The notes under the pieces are model-generated. The model ran no database searches. It saw only the letters and a program-made list of their open reading frames with translations, and was not told the origin of the DNA. Of a DNA stretch of 64,000 nucleotides, positions 46,220 to 59,770 are shown one piece after another. The translations under genes and the position numbers were made by a program. Source of the stretch: Fremontodendron californicum (taxonomy: Eukaryota > Streptophyta > Magnoliopsida > Malvales > Malvaceae); NCBI GenBank assembly GCA_030761205.1, contig JAULJL010000040.1, positions 12,780,603 through 12,844,602 of the forward strand, given 5' to 3'. Each line of letters begins with the position of its first letter. Positions within the stretch are counted from its first letter, which is position 1.

Positions 46220-48217
46220 GAGTTAATAGCACCAATGGTCCCCAAACTTTAAGGCATATTTTATATTAGTCCCCAAACTTTCAAACGTACCAATCAGATC
46301 CTCAATCTTATACTTTTGTATCAATGTGGTCCTTCCGTTAACAAAACCGTTAGAATTGGCGCTAAATGACGGATGGAATGTGACGTTTAAATTACAAAAG
46401 TGTTATTATGCTAATGTGATCCTTCTTTTTGTCTTTTATTCTTCATTTTTTTCAAATTATATATATTTTTATATAAATAAATACCAAAAAAATAATTTAT
46501 ATAATAATTTAAATTAATTTTTTGAAAACATAAAATATTTAGTTAAATTAATTTTATAAGTTAATTTAAATTAATTTTATTTCTTCTTTATTATATTTTT
46601 CTTTTTTCTCCTATTTATAAATAAAAAATAATTATTATATTATAATTTAAACTAATTTTATAAAAAATAATAATTTATAAAAAAAATGAAAAATATTTAT
46701 TTGCATTAATATTATAAAAATATTTTAAGTTTTTTTTTACTATTTTTACTTTTTTCTCTTTTTTCCTTTTCCCTTTTTCTTCTTTATAAATAAATAAAAA
46801 TAATTTATATTGTAATTTAAATTAATTTTCAAAAAATAAAATAATTTATAAAAATATAATATATTTATTTACATTAATTTTATAATAAAAATTAAATTAA
46901 ATTAAATTAAATTAAATTTTACTTTTTCTTATTTTTATTTCCTTTTTGTTTTTCTAAATAAATTATTTTTTATAAAAAATTAAATAATTTATAAATATAA
47001 ATGATTTATTTACATTCATTTAATTAAAAACTTATAATTTTTATGTCGACTCTAATGCTGAAGTTGAGGCGGCAACTATTTTGACTGAATCTGCCATAAA
47101 GCGCCAAATCGGACCCTCCTCGATCTAGCACGAGGGATCAAATTTGGCTTTTTGCAATGTCTATAAGCTTTATGAATGGCAGTCTGATCCTTCGCAGGGT
47201 CGGGCTGGCGATGGGGAATCAAATTTTCTTTTTTCGATCGACGAAAGATAGGTGGAGAGAATAGAAAGAAAAAAATTAAAAAAAAAAGGAAAGAAAAAGA
47301 AAATAAAATATATTTACAAAAAAAAAAATTAATGTAAATAAATGTTTATATTTGATAAATTATTTAATCTTTTACAAAATTAATTTATTTATAAAAGGAA
47401 AGAAAGAAGAAAAAGAAAAATAACTTTTTTAATTAATTAAAATAAATTTATTATTTTTTATAAATTATTTAATTATTACTAAATAATTAATTTTTATTTA
47501 ATTATATATAACAGTAAATAGAAAAGAAAAGAAAATTTATTTTATCAATTAAATTATTATTTTTTCTTATTTGTATTTATTTATTAACAAGAAAAAAGGG
47601 AAAAGAAAAAAGAGAAAAGAGAAAAAAGTAAAAACAAACTTAAAATAATTTTTATAAAATTAATGTAAATAAATATTTTATATTTTTAATAAATTATTTA
47701 ATATTTATAAAATTAATTTAATTTAATATAATATAATATAAATTATTATTTATGTTTTAGTTTATTTGTAAAGAATATAAAATGAAGAAAAAAAGGAAAA
47801 GAAACAAAAAAATTAAAAATAATTTTTATAAAATTAATTTAAATAAATATTATATATGTTTATAAATTAATTATATTTTAAAAATTTTAATTTAAATTAT
47901 AATATAAATTATTTTTTTACTTTTTTGTGTTTATTTATAGAAAAGAGAAAAGAAAATATAAAATTTGAAAAAAAAAGAATATAGGAATATAGAAATAAGG
48001 AATAAAGATAAAAGACAAAAAGAATGACCACATCAGCAGGATGGTATTTTTATAATTTACACGTCACATGTCTTCTGTATTTAACGCTTATTCTAACGGT
48101 TTTGCTAACGGAAAAATCATATTGATATAAAATTATAAAATCGAGGATCTGATTGATACGTTTTGAAGTTTGGGATCAATATAAAATATGCCTTAAAATT
48201 TGGGGAGCTATTAACTC
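46220..48217. mobile_element. Mutator-like foldback element, 1998 bp
   Basis: Terminal inverted repeats of ~215 bp start GAGTTAATAGCACCAATGG and, on the other strand, GAGTTAATAGCTCCCC, and both contain AAGGCATATTTTATATT. A perfect 9 bp target duplication TTATTTTAA lies at 46211-46219 and 48218-48226, the length typical of Mutator-like elements. The arms continue as A/T-rich, roughly self-complementary DNA around a less AT-rich core at 47041-47225. No transposase. Confidence 0.87.
47041..47225. other. GC-richer core of the foldback element
   Basis: ~185 bp of complex sequence (for example GCGCCAAATCGGACCCTCCT, then CGATCTAGCACGAGG, which is partly palindromic). Short open frames in it are not recognised. 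It may be captured DNA or the original core of the family. Confidence 0.45.
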
Positions 48218-49160
48218 TTATTTTAAACATATATTTTTTTAAGATTTTAATTTTTTACAGCATTTTTTTACATCAATGGCAAATATTTAAAAATTCTTAA
48301 ATCATATTTTTTTATCACATTTTTAACATCTTTTTTCAATCTAATTTTTTTTAATTCAAATTTTTTTGTCGGGAATGCTAAATTAACCCTTAGTCATCTT
48401 AAGGAAAAAAAATTTGATCCACCCAAAATAATAATAAAAGATGCTATATTGATATTTTCTCTTTTTTTAGGTCAAAGAAATTGACCATGATAATGTAAAG
48501 TAAACACACGTCTTTCATGTGGGCAAAGTGAGAAAAAAACAATGAGGGTCGATGTCAAGAGTAATTTGTCCTGAACGGCGACGTCTCATTCAACTTTCCC
48601 AATCTATCAACCAATTACTGTCGCTATCAATGGTTGTACATTCTTCCACGCCACTCACCCCTCAAAATTGACCGTTGATTTTTTTTTTTCTTTTAAAAAA
48701 ATACATTTAAGACACTTATTAAGAGAAGAATCTCTTTTTGTAAAATTAGTTAATTTTATATAATTTTATATATTATTAATATTTTAATAATTAATTATTA
48801 AATTTAATGATATAATTGTATTTTTCGTATACGTAAAATTTTAAATCGATTTGATATTTTTATTATATCGATCGAAAATATTTTTTTTATATATTTAACA
48901 AGTGAAATTTGTTTATATCAAAAAAATAATTAGATATTTTTAATTTATTCAAAATTTGGCATTCATGATTTATACAAATAGAGTATAAAATACAACGATT
49001 AAATTAGATCAATATAAACCATATAAAAATTATAAAAATATAAAATTAAATTAATTTTATGCTAATATAAATAAATTTCTTCTCTTCTCATTAATTATGC
49101 ACATAATTTAATTTCACGAGGATCACGCTGTTTTCTACTGTTATCGATGTTGAGTTATTA

Positions 49161-49200
<40 letters not shown>

Positions 49201-50914
49201 CAAGATACATGTTGATTGGGTAAATATTTGCTGACATAGATGCCTATGTGGATATCTCCTCTTAATGAGACGTAGATAAATATAAATAAAATGATATCTT
49301 ATCAGTTTATAAAATATTAAAATTCAAATTTAAAATTATTTTTTGAATTTGCATAGGACAATGGATAACAACAAATATAGATTCCTCTTTCACTTGAGTT
49401 AAAAACAGTTGATAAATATAAAATTACTAATCTATCATTTTTTATTATTTTTAAAATTTAAAAAAATTATCATGCTAAAACTGTGCATATGAACTATATC
49501 TGTATTAGCAATGTACACACGGGATAGTAATTAATGTTAATTAATTTGTAAAAAAATTCAAATATTTTTATTATTTTTCAGTATTAATTTATTATGATAC
49601 GGGTAAAAGGATTTGTATTAATATATTTATTTGTATAACTACTGGAAAATTAAAAAAAAAAATATTTGAAATTTTTTACATAAAGTTTAAATTCAAACAT
49701 AACAAATTCATAACTTATCTTCTTTTTTTTCTTTTTAATTTAATCATAGTTCTAAAAATATATATGTATAATAAATTTTAAATAAAAATTGATTAGATTT
49801 TTTTTTCTATTTTGAATTAGAAAGATAAATTTAATTATTAAAATATCTTATCATTTGACCTTTTAAAATTTAAATATTTTTTATTAAACTATATCCTTAT
49901 AAATAGGTGGATGTCATTGAAGGCTACCTCAACTCATCCAAATGCATAAGTTTTACATATATTGAGATAACTTGCGTCGATTAAATTCTTTGAGTGATTG
50001 TAGTATTATTGTTAAAATATGTATATTGTTTTTGGATTTGGTCTTTTCCGATGCACTGACTCTCTTTTTTTTCTTTTTTTTTTTTACTGTTTCATATTCA
50101 CTAAAACTTTAGTCAATATGGATGGTGGCTTGAATCTTGCTAAGGTGCTTGGCCGAGAAATTAATGTAACTAAAAGACAAATAGAAGAATCATATGTTGT
50201 AATTCTAGAATCAGATGATGAAGTTTCTTTCTTTTAAAGAGCAAATGTGTTTGATGATGTTTTTGTATTATTAATATCTTTTTGATGACGAAGATGATAT
50301 ATTCTCTTAAAAATAAAGTTCTATTTTTTCTTTTTTAATTTAGTTTAAGATGAAATATTTGAAAATAGGTTTTAATTTTCGTATATAATGAAGGAAAAAG
50401 GGATTTGATTCTTATTTTCAATGATTTAATTCTTTCTTTATTGTAATATCTCTAATTTAATTAAATGTAACAAAAATATTGAGCAAGAATTAGTATAAAA
50501 GTAATTTTTTGTTACTTTATTAAATAGTCTTTCATAAAAGTAATATTTAATAAAATTTCCATATCTTTTTTCAAAGAAACTAGATCTTGCATTGCATTTT
50601 TGGGTGATTTTATTTTTCATGTTCTTCAATTCGTGATGTTGTTGTGGATTATGAAACTATCATTTAATCTAAATATCATTTAAATTTATCTTGATTTATT
50701 TACTAATGAAATTCTTAATATAAAAATATGTATTTTTTTCTAGATTATTACGGTAAATTGGAAAGTTGATAAAAAAAATAAGAGAAAATAAAAATAAAAT
50801 AAGTTATTTTCTTTTTTTAATTCATACTAATTTTTATAATATATTAAAAATAAATAAAATTATTATAAAAAATTTAAAAAGTAATTTAAAATTATAAAAA
50901 TCTAATAAAAAAAT

Positions 50915-50944
50915 TCCGTGCAACACAACGGGTTAAAAAACTAG
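50915..50944 (+). mobile_element. Helitron-like 3' terminus
   Basis: CCGTGCAACACAACGG can form a short hairpin and is followed by GTTAAAAAACTAG and a T, matching the Helitron rule of a 3' hairpin, CTRR and insertion before T. No matching 5' TC end was found. Confidence 0.5.
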
Positions 50945-51614
50945 TTATTTTAATATATATAATAACTCTTTAATCTTATTAATGAAGTTTAAAAACTCCT
51001 TAATAGTGTATTGGATAATTTTTCTAACTTACAAGATAGGTTTGATTAGGAAAAGCATTAGTTTAGTAATTACTTTAGATACTTGCTTTTTATTTTTGGA
51101 ATTAGAAAATAATTAAAATTTGTAAATATAGTATTTATTAAGAATTAAATATTCATCTTTCATATTTTATATTTTTTTAATCAAAATGCATGAGTTTACT
51201 TTTATAGTATAAAGTGACTATGTTATCATTGATGGTAATGATATTGCATTTTATTTGTTCATTTGTCAACAATTGTTGTTTTTTACTTTTACAATTTGCT
51301 TATATTTTTTTAACACTTTAATTAAATAGAAAGTAAAAGGTAAATTAAATAAAAGAAAAAAGAAAGTTAAAAGCTAGAAAAAAAACAAAACAAATATAGC
51401 TACAAGCTAGTCTTGGTTGAATTGATGAGTTTTTTCCCCCTATAAGCAGTGCCATAAAAGGGAAAAAAAATAAATTAATTAATATGCAGTCGTCAGAATA
51501 AATCATGAGATGACTATGTACTAAACATGACTTATAATTAAAATCATTTAGACCCACCTCCTGAATTTAATTAATGTGGAAATTAATTAATTGAACTGAT
51601 TAATCACATGCAAT

Positions 51615-51830
51615 ACCAATGCGTTTAGCAAAGTTTGATGGTTAAGTCTACGTGGATTGGTTCAATATTTATTAGCGTTTTGATAAGTATTCAAGTTCGA
51701 ATCTTATCATTAATCCCATTTAATAAATTATTTGTAAGTATCATTATTAACTCTCTGAAATTTGTGACATGCTTTGATCATAAATAATCTCTCTTCACTT
51801 AAATTTTTTTATAAAAAAAAAAAAATAATA
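51615..51830 (+). mobile_element. SINE candidate with A-rich tail
   Basis: Box A-like TTTGATGGTTAAG near 51637, box B AGTTCGAATCT at 51693-51703 and an A-rich tail (ATAAAAAAAAAAAAATAATA) at 51811. Different family from the 32463 group. Confidence 0.5.
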
Positions 51831-54065
51831 ATGTATACTACAAAGTTTTGTAGTAATGAAACTGAAAAGATTAGTACTCCTTTCATTTTTTTTCCTTTTT
51901 TTTCTTTGAATTATGAAGCAAGTACTAAAAGCTAAAGTCTTTTCATATGGCAATATTGAAGAATAGTCAAAATATAAAGTTCAAGAAGTATATTGGGCTA
52001 TTATGAAAAAAAAAGGATTAAGGCTAAATTTATCATTATATTATGGGTTAATATTGAATTTTGTTAATGTATATTTTTAATTTTATTGATCATTTAACAA
52101 AAAAATTGAAATTGACATAAATTTATCATTTGTATTAACGAAATATTTCAATTTTATTATTAATGAAATATAGCATAATTAAAAGAGATAAATATCAAGA
52201 ATCTTAATATTTCAGAAACTTATGATAAATGGCGAATTTTGATACAGCGATGGTTTAAATATGAAATTTTCATTTGAGGGTCTCAAGTTTAAATTTTAAT
52301 CTAAAGAATTGAGATTTTAAAATAAATGCAGTTAAACAATCCTTACATCGCAAATGATAGAGTTTATGCAATGCCATATACCTCTTAATTTTTTGTATAA
52401 TTCAAGGTCAATGACTTGTAATAATCACAATATAATAGTTCAATGGAAAAAGAATTTTGAGTAATGATTTATTTTTTTTTTTTAAGAAATCAAAGAAAAG
52501 AAGAACTTAATGACAATTTAGTAGCTCAATAAAATAAAGACCTTGTCCATGAACAGTTGCACCAAACCAAAAAAAAAAAAACTTGGTCTTCATGATTTCA
52601 GTGCATGCTCTAATATTCTCTCTCTTTACTCTCTCCCTCCCCCATAAAAATGCTTTAGCAAGTTTTCATGACAAAAAAAATCTTGAATTTAAAATATAGA
52701 ATTAATAATATAAATTAATTATCTAACTATATGGCATATCTTAGAAAGATATATATATATATATATATATTCATGTCATTTTATAATACAAAATTAAACC
52801 CTAATGACATAATTAATTATTAAATTTCTAATTTAATTTTCTCACTGCTAAAAAAGAAACCATCAAATATATATGTATCCACCAAACACAAACATTATTG
52901 TCATCCTCGTTTTCATAATCTGTCTCCTTGTTGCATGAGTCATAAATGATTGGGAATAAAAAAAATTAAAAAAAAAAAGTTTGTAGTGGATAACAATTAA
53001 CAAGCTAAGCCAAGGCTGTGGGAAATGTTGTGATGTTGATAAAATGTGGTCCATTTGGTGGTTATCTTATGCACAAAAGATGTTAAATGATTGATCATGC
53101 AAAATCATTTAAAATTACAATTTAAAATATAAAAAAGAACTTAAATATAAAATTAAAAGATATATAAAATGTATAAATTTAATTTATAAAACAGTTGTCA
53201 AGTGTAAATTTCCTTTTGGAATTCTTTTAATATATAGTTATAGATTATAGATATATCAAGATTCAATTTAATCCATATAAGGCTCCAAATTAAATGCATG
53301 CTCTTCTTTCTTATTATGAATATATATAGGTCCGTAGATGGTTAAATTTCTACAATGTAAATATAAATCTAATTTGATCGATGGCTAGTACTAGAGTATT
53401 TAATTTAATTCTATATGCATGTATTTGTTTTAATTACATAAAGAATTGGATTTGTTGAGAATATTAACTCAAATTTTAAAAGATTTGGTGATATATTTTT
53501 TCCACTCTCCAACTTATATGATTTGTGAATGTTATACATGTAAATAACGAAATTGAATCAAAATAACGTAACATCAAATAAGGAAATAATTAAGATTGTA
53601 AGACAATAAAATGCCAAATAAAACCCTCATATTGGTACCATTTAAATGATTAGAATTTTTTATTTTTTTTGTTTGGCTGAGGCTGATTCAAATTTCTTCA
53701 ACCTTAATGACTATTGCTCAACTTGTCGAGCCCAAAAAGAGAGAAGGGATTAGTTCAAGGGAAGAAGTTTTTATCTTTTGTCAATTAAGTCAATCTTTTT
53801 AAATAATATTTAAAAAAGAAATTTTGAATACATTAATGATATAAACGAGTGCGTCTAAGATCAATGAAGGAAAAAATACTCCTGAAAAGAAGAAGAGTAT
53901 GGCAATTCACGTATTCATAAACGTTATATATTTATATAAATTTTAATTTATTAATAAATTATTATATAAATTTTGATATATTTATATATTTGTATCGTAA
54001 ACGTATCATATTTTAATTATTTTTTATATCGTATAATCATATCGAATTTAAAATTATTAAGATCT

Positions 54066-54391
54066 TGTTTAGCATTACTTTTGGCATAATTTTTGAAGTC
54101 AAAAGTTATTTTTCATCGCAAACACAATGTTAAATAGGTAAAAAAAATTGGCTTTCGATAGCTTTTGGATTTAAAATTTGACTTTTGAATAAAATGACTT
54201 TATTATCCTTTCATCTCTACACTTTTATTATTTTAAATATATCTTTTTTTTTTTTACATTTTAATTTTTTACAATATTTTTTCACAACAATACTTAATAT
54301 TTAAAAAATTTTAAATTATATTTTTTATCATACTTTTTAAACCTATTTTTTTATCTGAATTTTTTTCAACATCAATATCAATGCTAAACTA
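54066..54391. mobile_element. MITE-like repeat, copy D
   Basis: Ends TGTTTAGCATTACTTTTGG and ATATCAATGCTAAACTA are inverted. Shares GAATAAAATGACTTTATTA and CTTTTATTATTTTAAATAT with copies A and C; the latter is the empty form of the Mutator-like insertion site. Confidence 0.7.
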
Positions 54392-57300
54392 TGGGAAGTA
54401 TGATGTGTCAACATGGTTTTGGGCCTTTTGGCAAACTTTTCTATTCCCTACAGTTGTAGTTGTAAACAAGTGAGCTGTCACCAATCAAACGGCTCCAAGA
54501 AGAAGAAAAAAAATTAATAAGGATTCATTTTCGCAGAAATTAACTTTTAAAAAGTAATTTTTAAAAATTATAAAAAAAATTCGAAAAAATATAGTAGATT
54601 TTTCAAAAAATAATCAAATAATTTTTTTAAAATATCAATATTGACATAAATATAAAATATTAATTATTAAAATATTAAAATTGATTTTTTATTAAAATTG
54701 ATTTTTTATTAAAATATTAATATAATATTTAATATTAAAATATTATATTAATATTAATATTAATATTAAATACTTAAAATAATACTATTTATTATTAAAA
54801 CATTAATTATATTAATATTTAAAATATTATAATTATTATCAAAATATTATTTCTATTAATATAATAATTATTAAAATATTATTTTGATTAATATAATATT
54901 ATTAAATTTTATTTATATTAATATAATTATTATAAATATTATTTTTAGTTTTTCAAATAGTAATATTGATTTAAATATTAAAATATTATTTATATTAATA
55001 TAATTATTTTTAAAATATTACTTCTACTTTTTTCAAATAGTAATATGGCATAAATATTAAAATATTTATTATTAAAATATTACAAAATAATATTATTATT
55101 TCTAATAATATTACTTATTATTAAAACATTAGTTATGTTAATATTTTAAAATATTTAAAGTGTTCTAATAATTATTAAAATATTATTTCTATTAATTAAT
55201 ATTTTTACTATTAAAATAATAGTCTTTTTATACTAAAAAACATTTATTATTAAATATTTATAAAGTATATTTTTTATATATATTTATTATTAAAATAGTA
55301 ATATAAAAACATTTTTCAATAAAATATTAAAAATATTATTTAAATTTTAAAATATTTATAGTGTTATAATTTATTATTAAAATAATGATATTGTTATATG
55401 AAATAATATTTTTATTAAAATAATACATTATATTAATAATTTATTATTTATTATTAAATATAAATATTATATTATATAATTAAAATATAAATATGTAGGT
55501 TTAATAATATTAAAATAAAATATTGAAAATTACAATATTAAAATATATTATATTAATATATTTTTATAATTAAAAAAAATATTTTTATTAATATAATAAT
55601 ATTTGGCTCGAGTCAACGTAAGTTTCGATCTAAAATATGATATTCAAATTTCGATTCGAGTAGCTCTACTCATAGCAGTTCTTTTTCAAAAATTGTCTTC
55701 TCCTTTTTTAAAAAAAAAACAATTTTCAAAAAAAAAAATTATTTTTCGTTGATTAATAAATTATTTTTCATTAATCAATAAATATTAAAAATTATAAAAA
55801 TTATTTTTCGTAAAACATTTTTAGTGAAACAGACATACCTAAATCTCTTCCAGCTTAGCTTTGCTGCAAAATTTTATGAGGATTGTGACCATTGATGAAA
55901 ACGACTTGCTTTGATGCAAACAAAGGGACCCACATCACATGCTTTCTATCAATACCCGCATAAAAAGACAAAGAGCAATGAACAAAAAGGACCCATTTGA
56001 AAAGAAAAAAAATTGTAGGGGACCATAACTAATTTAATTTTACATATTTTTATTATTTTTTTATATAATTTATGCTTATTTAATATAATTTTTTTATTTC
56101 ATAATTTATTCATATAGATAGTAAATTATAAATATTTAATTATTTAATTGATGTAAAAAAAATTTAATAACTAAATATATATAAAAAAATAATATTTTCA
56201 ATAGATATGATATAAATATCAATTCTATTCAAAAAATTTACGTACACAACAATTATAATTATATTACTAAATTCAACATCAATTTATTAAAATATTAATA
56301 GTACATAAAATTATAAAAATATATAAAATTAATTAATTTTACACCAATACAAATCAATACCTGTTTTATATATATGAATTCACAATTTTTAAAATTATTA
56401 TATGTGATAATATCTTAATTCAATGTATTAAAAATAATAAATAAAATTATCAATTTTTATAATTAATATAATACTATTATAATAAATAAAATATTAATTA
56501 ATTTTAAAAAAATATCTTAAAAATATTAGTTAACAAAACCCTATATATATTTTATGATTGAACGCAAAAATTCAATCATAAATGATAAAACTGCATCCCA
56601 ATACAATGAATACCTCAATCTAGTGTCTGACATTGACGACTAGCTGCATTTTTGCTGGCTGCACTACCTTAATTGCTACAAGACAAACATGAACCTTCCA
56701 AATCCCACGTAAAAAAAAAAATGTTATTGTAATTCGGATCAATATTAAATGTTACTATATATTATATTTTAATTTTGTCAAGTTTTATCATTTTTACTTT
56801 TATTTTTTTAAAATATAAAATAACAAAATTAATGAAAATTTATCATGTTAACATAATATATATATATATATGAAATATTCTATTTATGTTACTTTTTGTT
56901 CGAAAATCATTGAAATTAAAAGTATATTTACAAAATTTTATCATTTGATAAGAATCAACCAAATTTAAAATTATAATGACATAATTTAATATTAAATTAT
57001 ACTCTAATTAATGACAAATTTATGTTTAATAAAAAAAAAATCATGAGGGATCTAAGCTTTGGGGTTGAAACATTTTATTTTTAACTACAAATGGCCAAGA
57101 TCATTTCCAGACAACAATTATGATTAGAATTTAAGATCTTCTCCTAATCTTATTATTTAAAATGAAAATTTGATTATGTTAAAAGTTTTTTTAAATTTAA
57201 ATTAAAAATTTATTTGAATATAAATTAAAAATTTATTTGAATACAAATTAAAAATTAAAAATTATTTGAATATAATAAAAATATAAAAAATAAAATTTAG

Positions 57301-58023
57301 AGATTTTTATTATTATTTTAACCTACAATATATATCCAAGGTATCAGAATTAAAAAAAAAAAAAAAGGGCCAAGGTCCGGCCAAAAGCTGAAAAAATTTC
57401 TAACTTTCAAGAAAAAACTGAGCCAAATTCAGTTAAAAAACACAGAAATCTTAAATGATATTAGCTTGAATTTGGAAAAACTAAAATTTGGCCTTTAATT
57501 CTATTTTATTTTTCCATAAAGAAACAAGAAAAAAAAAAAGCAAAGGAAAATGCTGATTGATGATAATTATTTTTTTCCGCTTCTCTCCTATTGAAGGAAC
57601 TTTTTCTTTCCACCCAAATCCCAATGGATTGCGAAGATTTCTTCATTTACAGCAGAAGAGAGAGAAAAAATAAGAAATTTCAATTACGACCAAATCATTC
57701 CCGCACCGCTCGCCCCCCAATTTGGTGTCACCTTTCGCTTAAGCCTCCGCCCCCTGACGTGAACCCTTCTCTCTTTCTTCTTCAGCTCCAAATTGCCTTT
57801 TTTTTTACTTTCATTCTTGAGTCTTGACCTCCATCTTTCAACTTTGCACAGGCGGAGATCATGTTAGTTTAACTTGTAAAATTCCATCTTACAAAATTCT
57901 TGGAGCTTCATTTAAGATACCCAGCTTTGCCTTATTTCTTTGCATTTGGATTGGTCCCATATTAACATACATACATGTTGATTTTGGTTTGTCATGGCTT
58001 GGCTTCTCTTTCTCCTCTTTTAA
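54392..58023. other. intergenic region downstream of the HD-Zip gene
   Basis: 54560-55600 is an A/T-only block (listed separately). 55620-57590 is AT-rich without genes. 57590-58023 is T/C-rich with normal complexity and may contain the 3' untranslated region of the HD-Zip gene or an unrelated promoter. Confidence 0.45.
54560..55600. repeat. A/T-only low-complexity block
   Basis: About 1 kb built from TATTAAAATATT/TTAATATTA-like words, with C and G almost absent. Period is irregular. Confidence 0.8.
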
Positions 58024-59459
58024 TTAGTTCCATTGTTCAGGACAATACCAATGAAGACTTGGAGCTTGTTCATCTGAAAAGAAATTGCAAGCTTCATCTG
58101 CACTGAAGAAATTGTGTTCTTCCATCTTCACATATTGCTGGGGTTGATAGGTTGTTTTAGAGAACTGGAAGCAATTCATGGAGGATGGTGAAGAAGAAGA
58201 AGAAAATGAGTTGAAATTGAGTGAAGAGGTTGTTTTTGCTGACATCAAAAGATGGTTTCGTAGGACCCCAGATGAAGAAATAGCAGCACTGTTGGGGCTG
58301 TTTTTGTTGTTGTCTTCATTCAAGATAGCGCTCGAGTCACTATCTGATGACCCATCTTTCAAGTCTGGGAAAAGGGTGGCGCCGCCACCAACTGATCCAT
58401 TGCTGTTGTTGAAGCTCTCATAGTTCAATTCTGCTGGCTCTGCAGATGAGGTAGCCAGATATGAAACTGGAGGTGCTTCACTTTGTTCCAGTGTTTTATA
58501 ATCAGTTTCAGGCAAAATCACCTCCTCCTTCACAAAAATATTGCTCTCTTTTCTCTCTCCATTCAGCTTTACCTTCAGCTCTCTTATCTGCATCATGCCA
58601 TCATCAACAGAAAAATTATACACAATTCTAATCATATCCCATATATATATTCGGATACGGGTATAAAATATAATTTTTTAATTATATAAAAAATAAAATT
58701 AAAAATTGAATATATCCGTATTCGACACACCTCTCGAATTCAAGTAATATAAGCTAGAATTATACCCAAAAAAATAAATCTTGGCACATTAAACAAGCTA
58801 GTTAGTTATAAGAGAAGTGAATTATTATTACCTCTTTGAGAAGAGATTCATTGTCATGGTGGAGGGTATCATAATTGGCCTTAAGAGTTTCATAACTGGT
58901 TTTGAGAAAGCCATAATCCCTTTCCAATAGTTTGGTCTTCCATCTAGCACGGCGGTTTTGGAACCAGACAGAAACTTGTCTAGGTTGCAACCCAAGTTCT
59001 TGAGCTAGTTTCACTTTCCTCTCAGGTTCAAGTTTGTTTTCAACCTCGAAATTCTTCTCCAAGGCCTTAACTTGATCTACACTTAACCGCCTCTTCTTCT
59101 CACCAAAATGCCCTGCTGATTCTTCTACACACCCTTCTTCATCTAATCCATCTAACATCGACTCAAACTCTTTACTGTAAATATGGTTGATTCTTGGACT
59201 ATGTTCATCTGTAACCAAAAAAAAAAAAAACAAATACACAATTAAGATACTAAAACAGGGTATTATGCAAAAAACTGAAACAAACAAACAAAAAAAAAAA
59301 AACTTGATTTCATATATGAATGTGAGTCTTAGATTGGTTTTTCCTTCTTTTTTTTTCCCTTTCTTTAGAATGATTGAATTGGGATTGTTTTATTAGACCT
59401 GTGGTTGGGCTGATGGACATCAAAGCACCCAAGGAATCTGAGCTGCCAAGTCTCTTCAT
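58024..59459 (-). CDS. ATHB6-like: HD-Zip class I transcription factor, ATHB5/6/16 group
   Basis: Three exons: 59399-59459, 58832-59208, 58024-58587, all with GT/AG borders and agreeing phases; 333 aa. Start ATG 59457-59459 gives MKRLGSSDSLGALMSI, the usual N-terminus of this group. The homeodomain spans about residues 57-112 (EKKRRLSVDQVKALEKNFE ... VWFQNRRARWKTK). An uninterrupted leucine zipper follows with L115, L122, L129, L136, L143 and L150. The C-terminal half is Ser/Asn-rich and acidic and ends SLHWYCPEQWN, an aromatic activation-type motif. HD-Zip I proteins bind CAAT(A/T)ATTG-type sites as dimers in the nucleus; close relatives act in abscisic acid and drought responses. The second intron falls in the zipper, as is common in this class. 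An in-frame ATG at 59501 would add 14 residues. The gene looks intact. Confidence 0.95.
58630..58752. mobile_element. MITE-like remnant (CTATGTTACTCGG family) in the HD-Zip intron 2
   Basis: Contains TATTCGGATACGGGTATAAA and TATCCGTATTCGACACACC with degenerate ends (TTCAAGTAATATA). It lies between exons 2 and 3 of the HD-Zip gene, so it was tolerated as intron DNA. Confidence 0.5.
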
Positions 59460-59770
59460 GGTTGATGAAACTTGATGAAAAGAACACTCTTTTAAAAACA
59501 AATTTCTTCTTCTTTTTTTTGGTTAGATCTTTCTTTTAAGTGCTATTTTATCACTTGCAAAAAGAGTAACTCCCTTGTCTAAAACAACACCAACTTGTAC
59601 AAGGCTGTAGTAGTTTATAATTGAAAAACAACCCTTGTCCTCTCTTAACTTTCCCATCAAATTTCTTCTCTTTCTTCAACACAGTTTCTTCCCTCCTCTC
59701 AGTTCCCATCCAAAACAAGAAAACCAAAAAAGAAAATAACCAAAAAACCCTCCAAAAACCCAAACCTACA
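59460..59770 (-). promoter_or_regulatory. upstream leader/promoter of the HD-Zip gene with an upstream reading frame
   Basis: C/T-rich on the plus strand, that is A/G-rich in the transcript sense, typical of a long 5' leader. A 70-codon frame (59551-59763, minus, MGFWRVFWLFSFLVFLFWMG...) lies upstream of the start and would be an upstream ORF if transcribed. A TATA-like TTATAAAC near 59611-59618 offers an alternative start that would exclude most of it. Confidence 0.4.

Larger units (their letters stand above)
45996..48391. mobile_element. MITE-like repeat, copy C, split by a Mutator-like element
   Basis: The left part ends at CTTTTATTATTTTAA (46219) and the right part resumes at 48227. It shares TGACAATCCAAATAAAAAA and GGATAAAATGACTTTATTA with copies A and D. 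The ends CCATTTAACATTATT and GGAATGCTAAATTAACCC are roughly inverted. Confidence 0.7.
48392..54065. other. long AT-rich gene-poor region
   Basis: No protein gene recognised. It contains (TA)n at 49163-49192 and 52748-52770, a Helitron-like 3' end at 50915-50944 and a SINE at 51615-51830. 48530-48680 is more complex but unrecognised. Confidence 0.5.

Noticed and set aside
46326..46517. 63-codon frame in the foldback element arm
   Set aside because: Lies in the terminal inverted repeat and runs into low-complexity DNA; no protein features.
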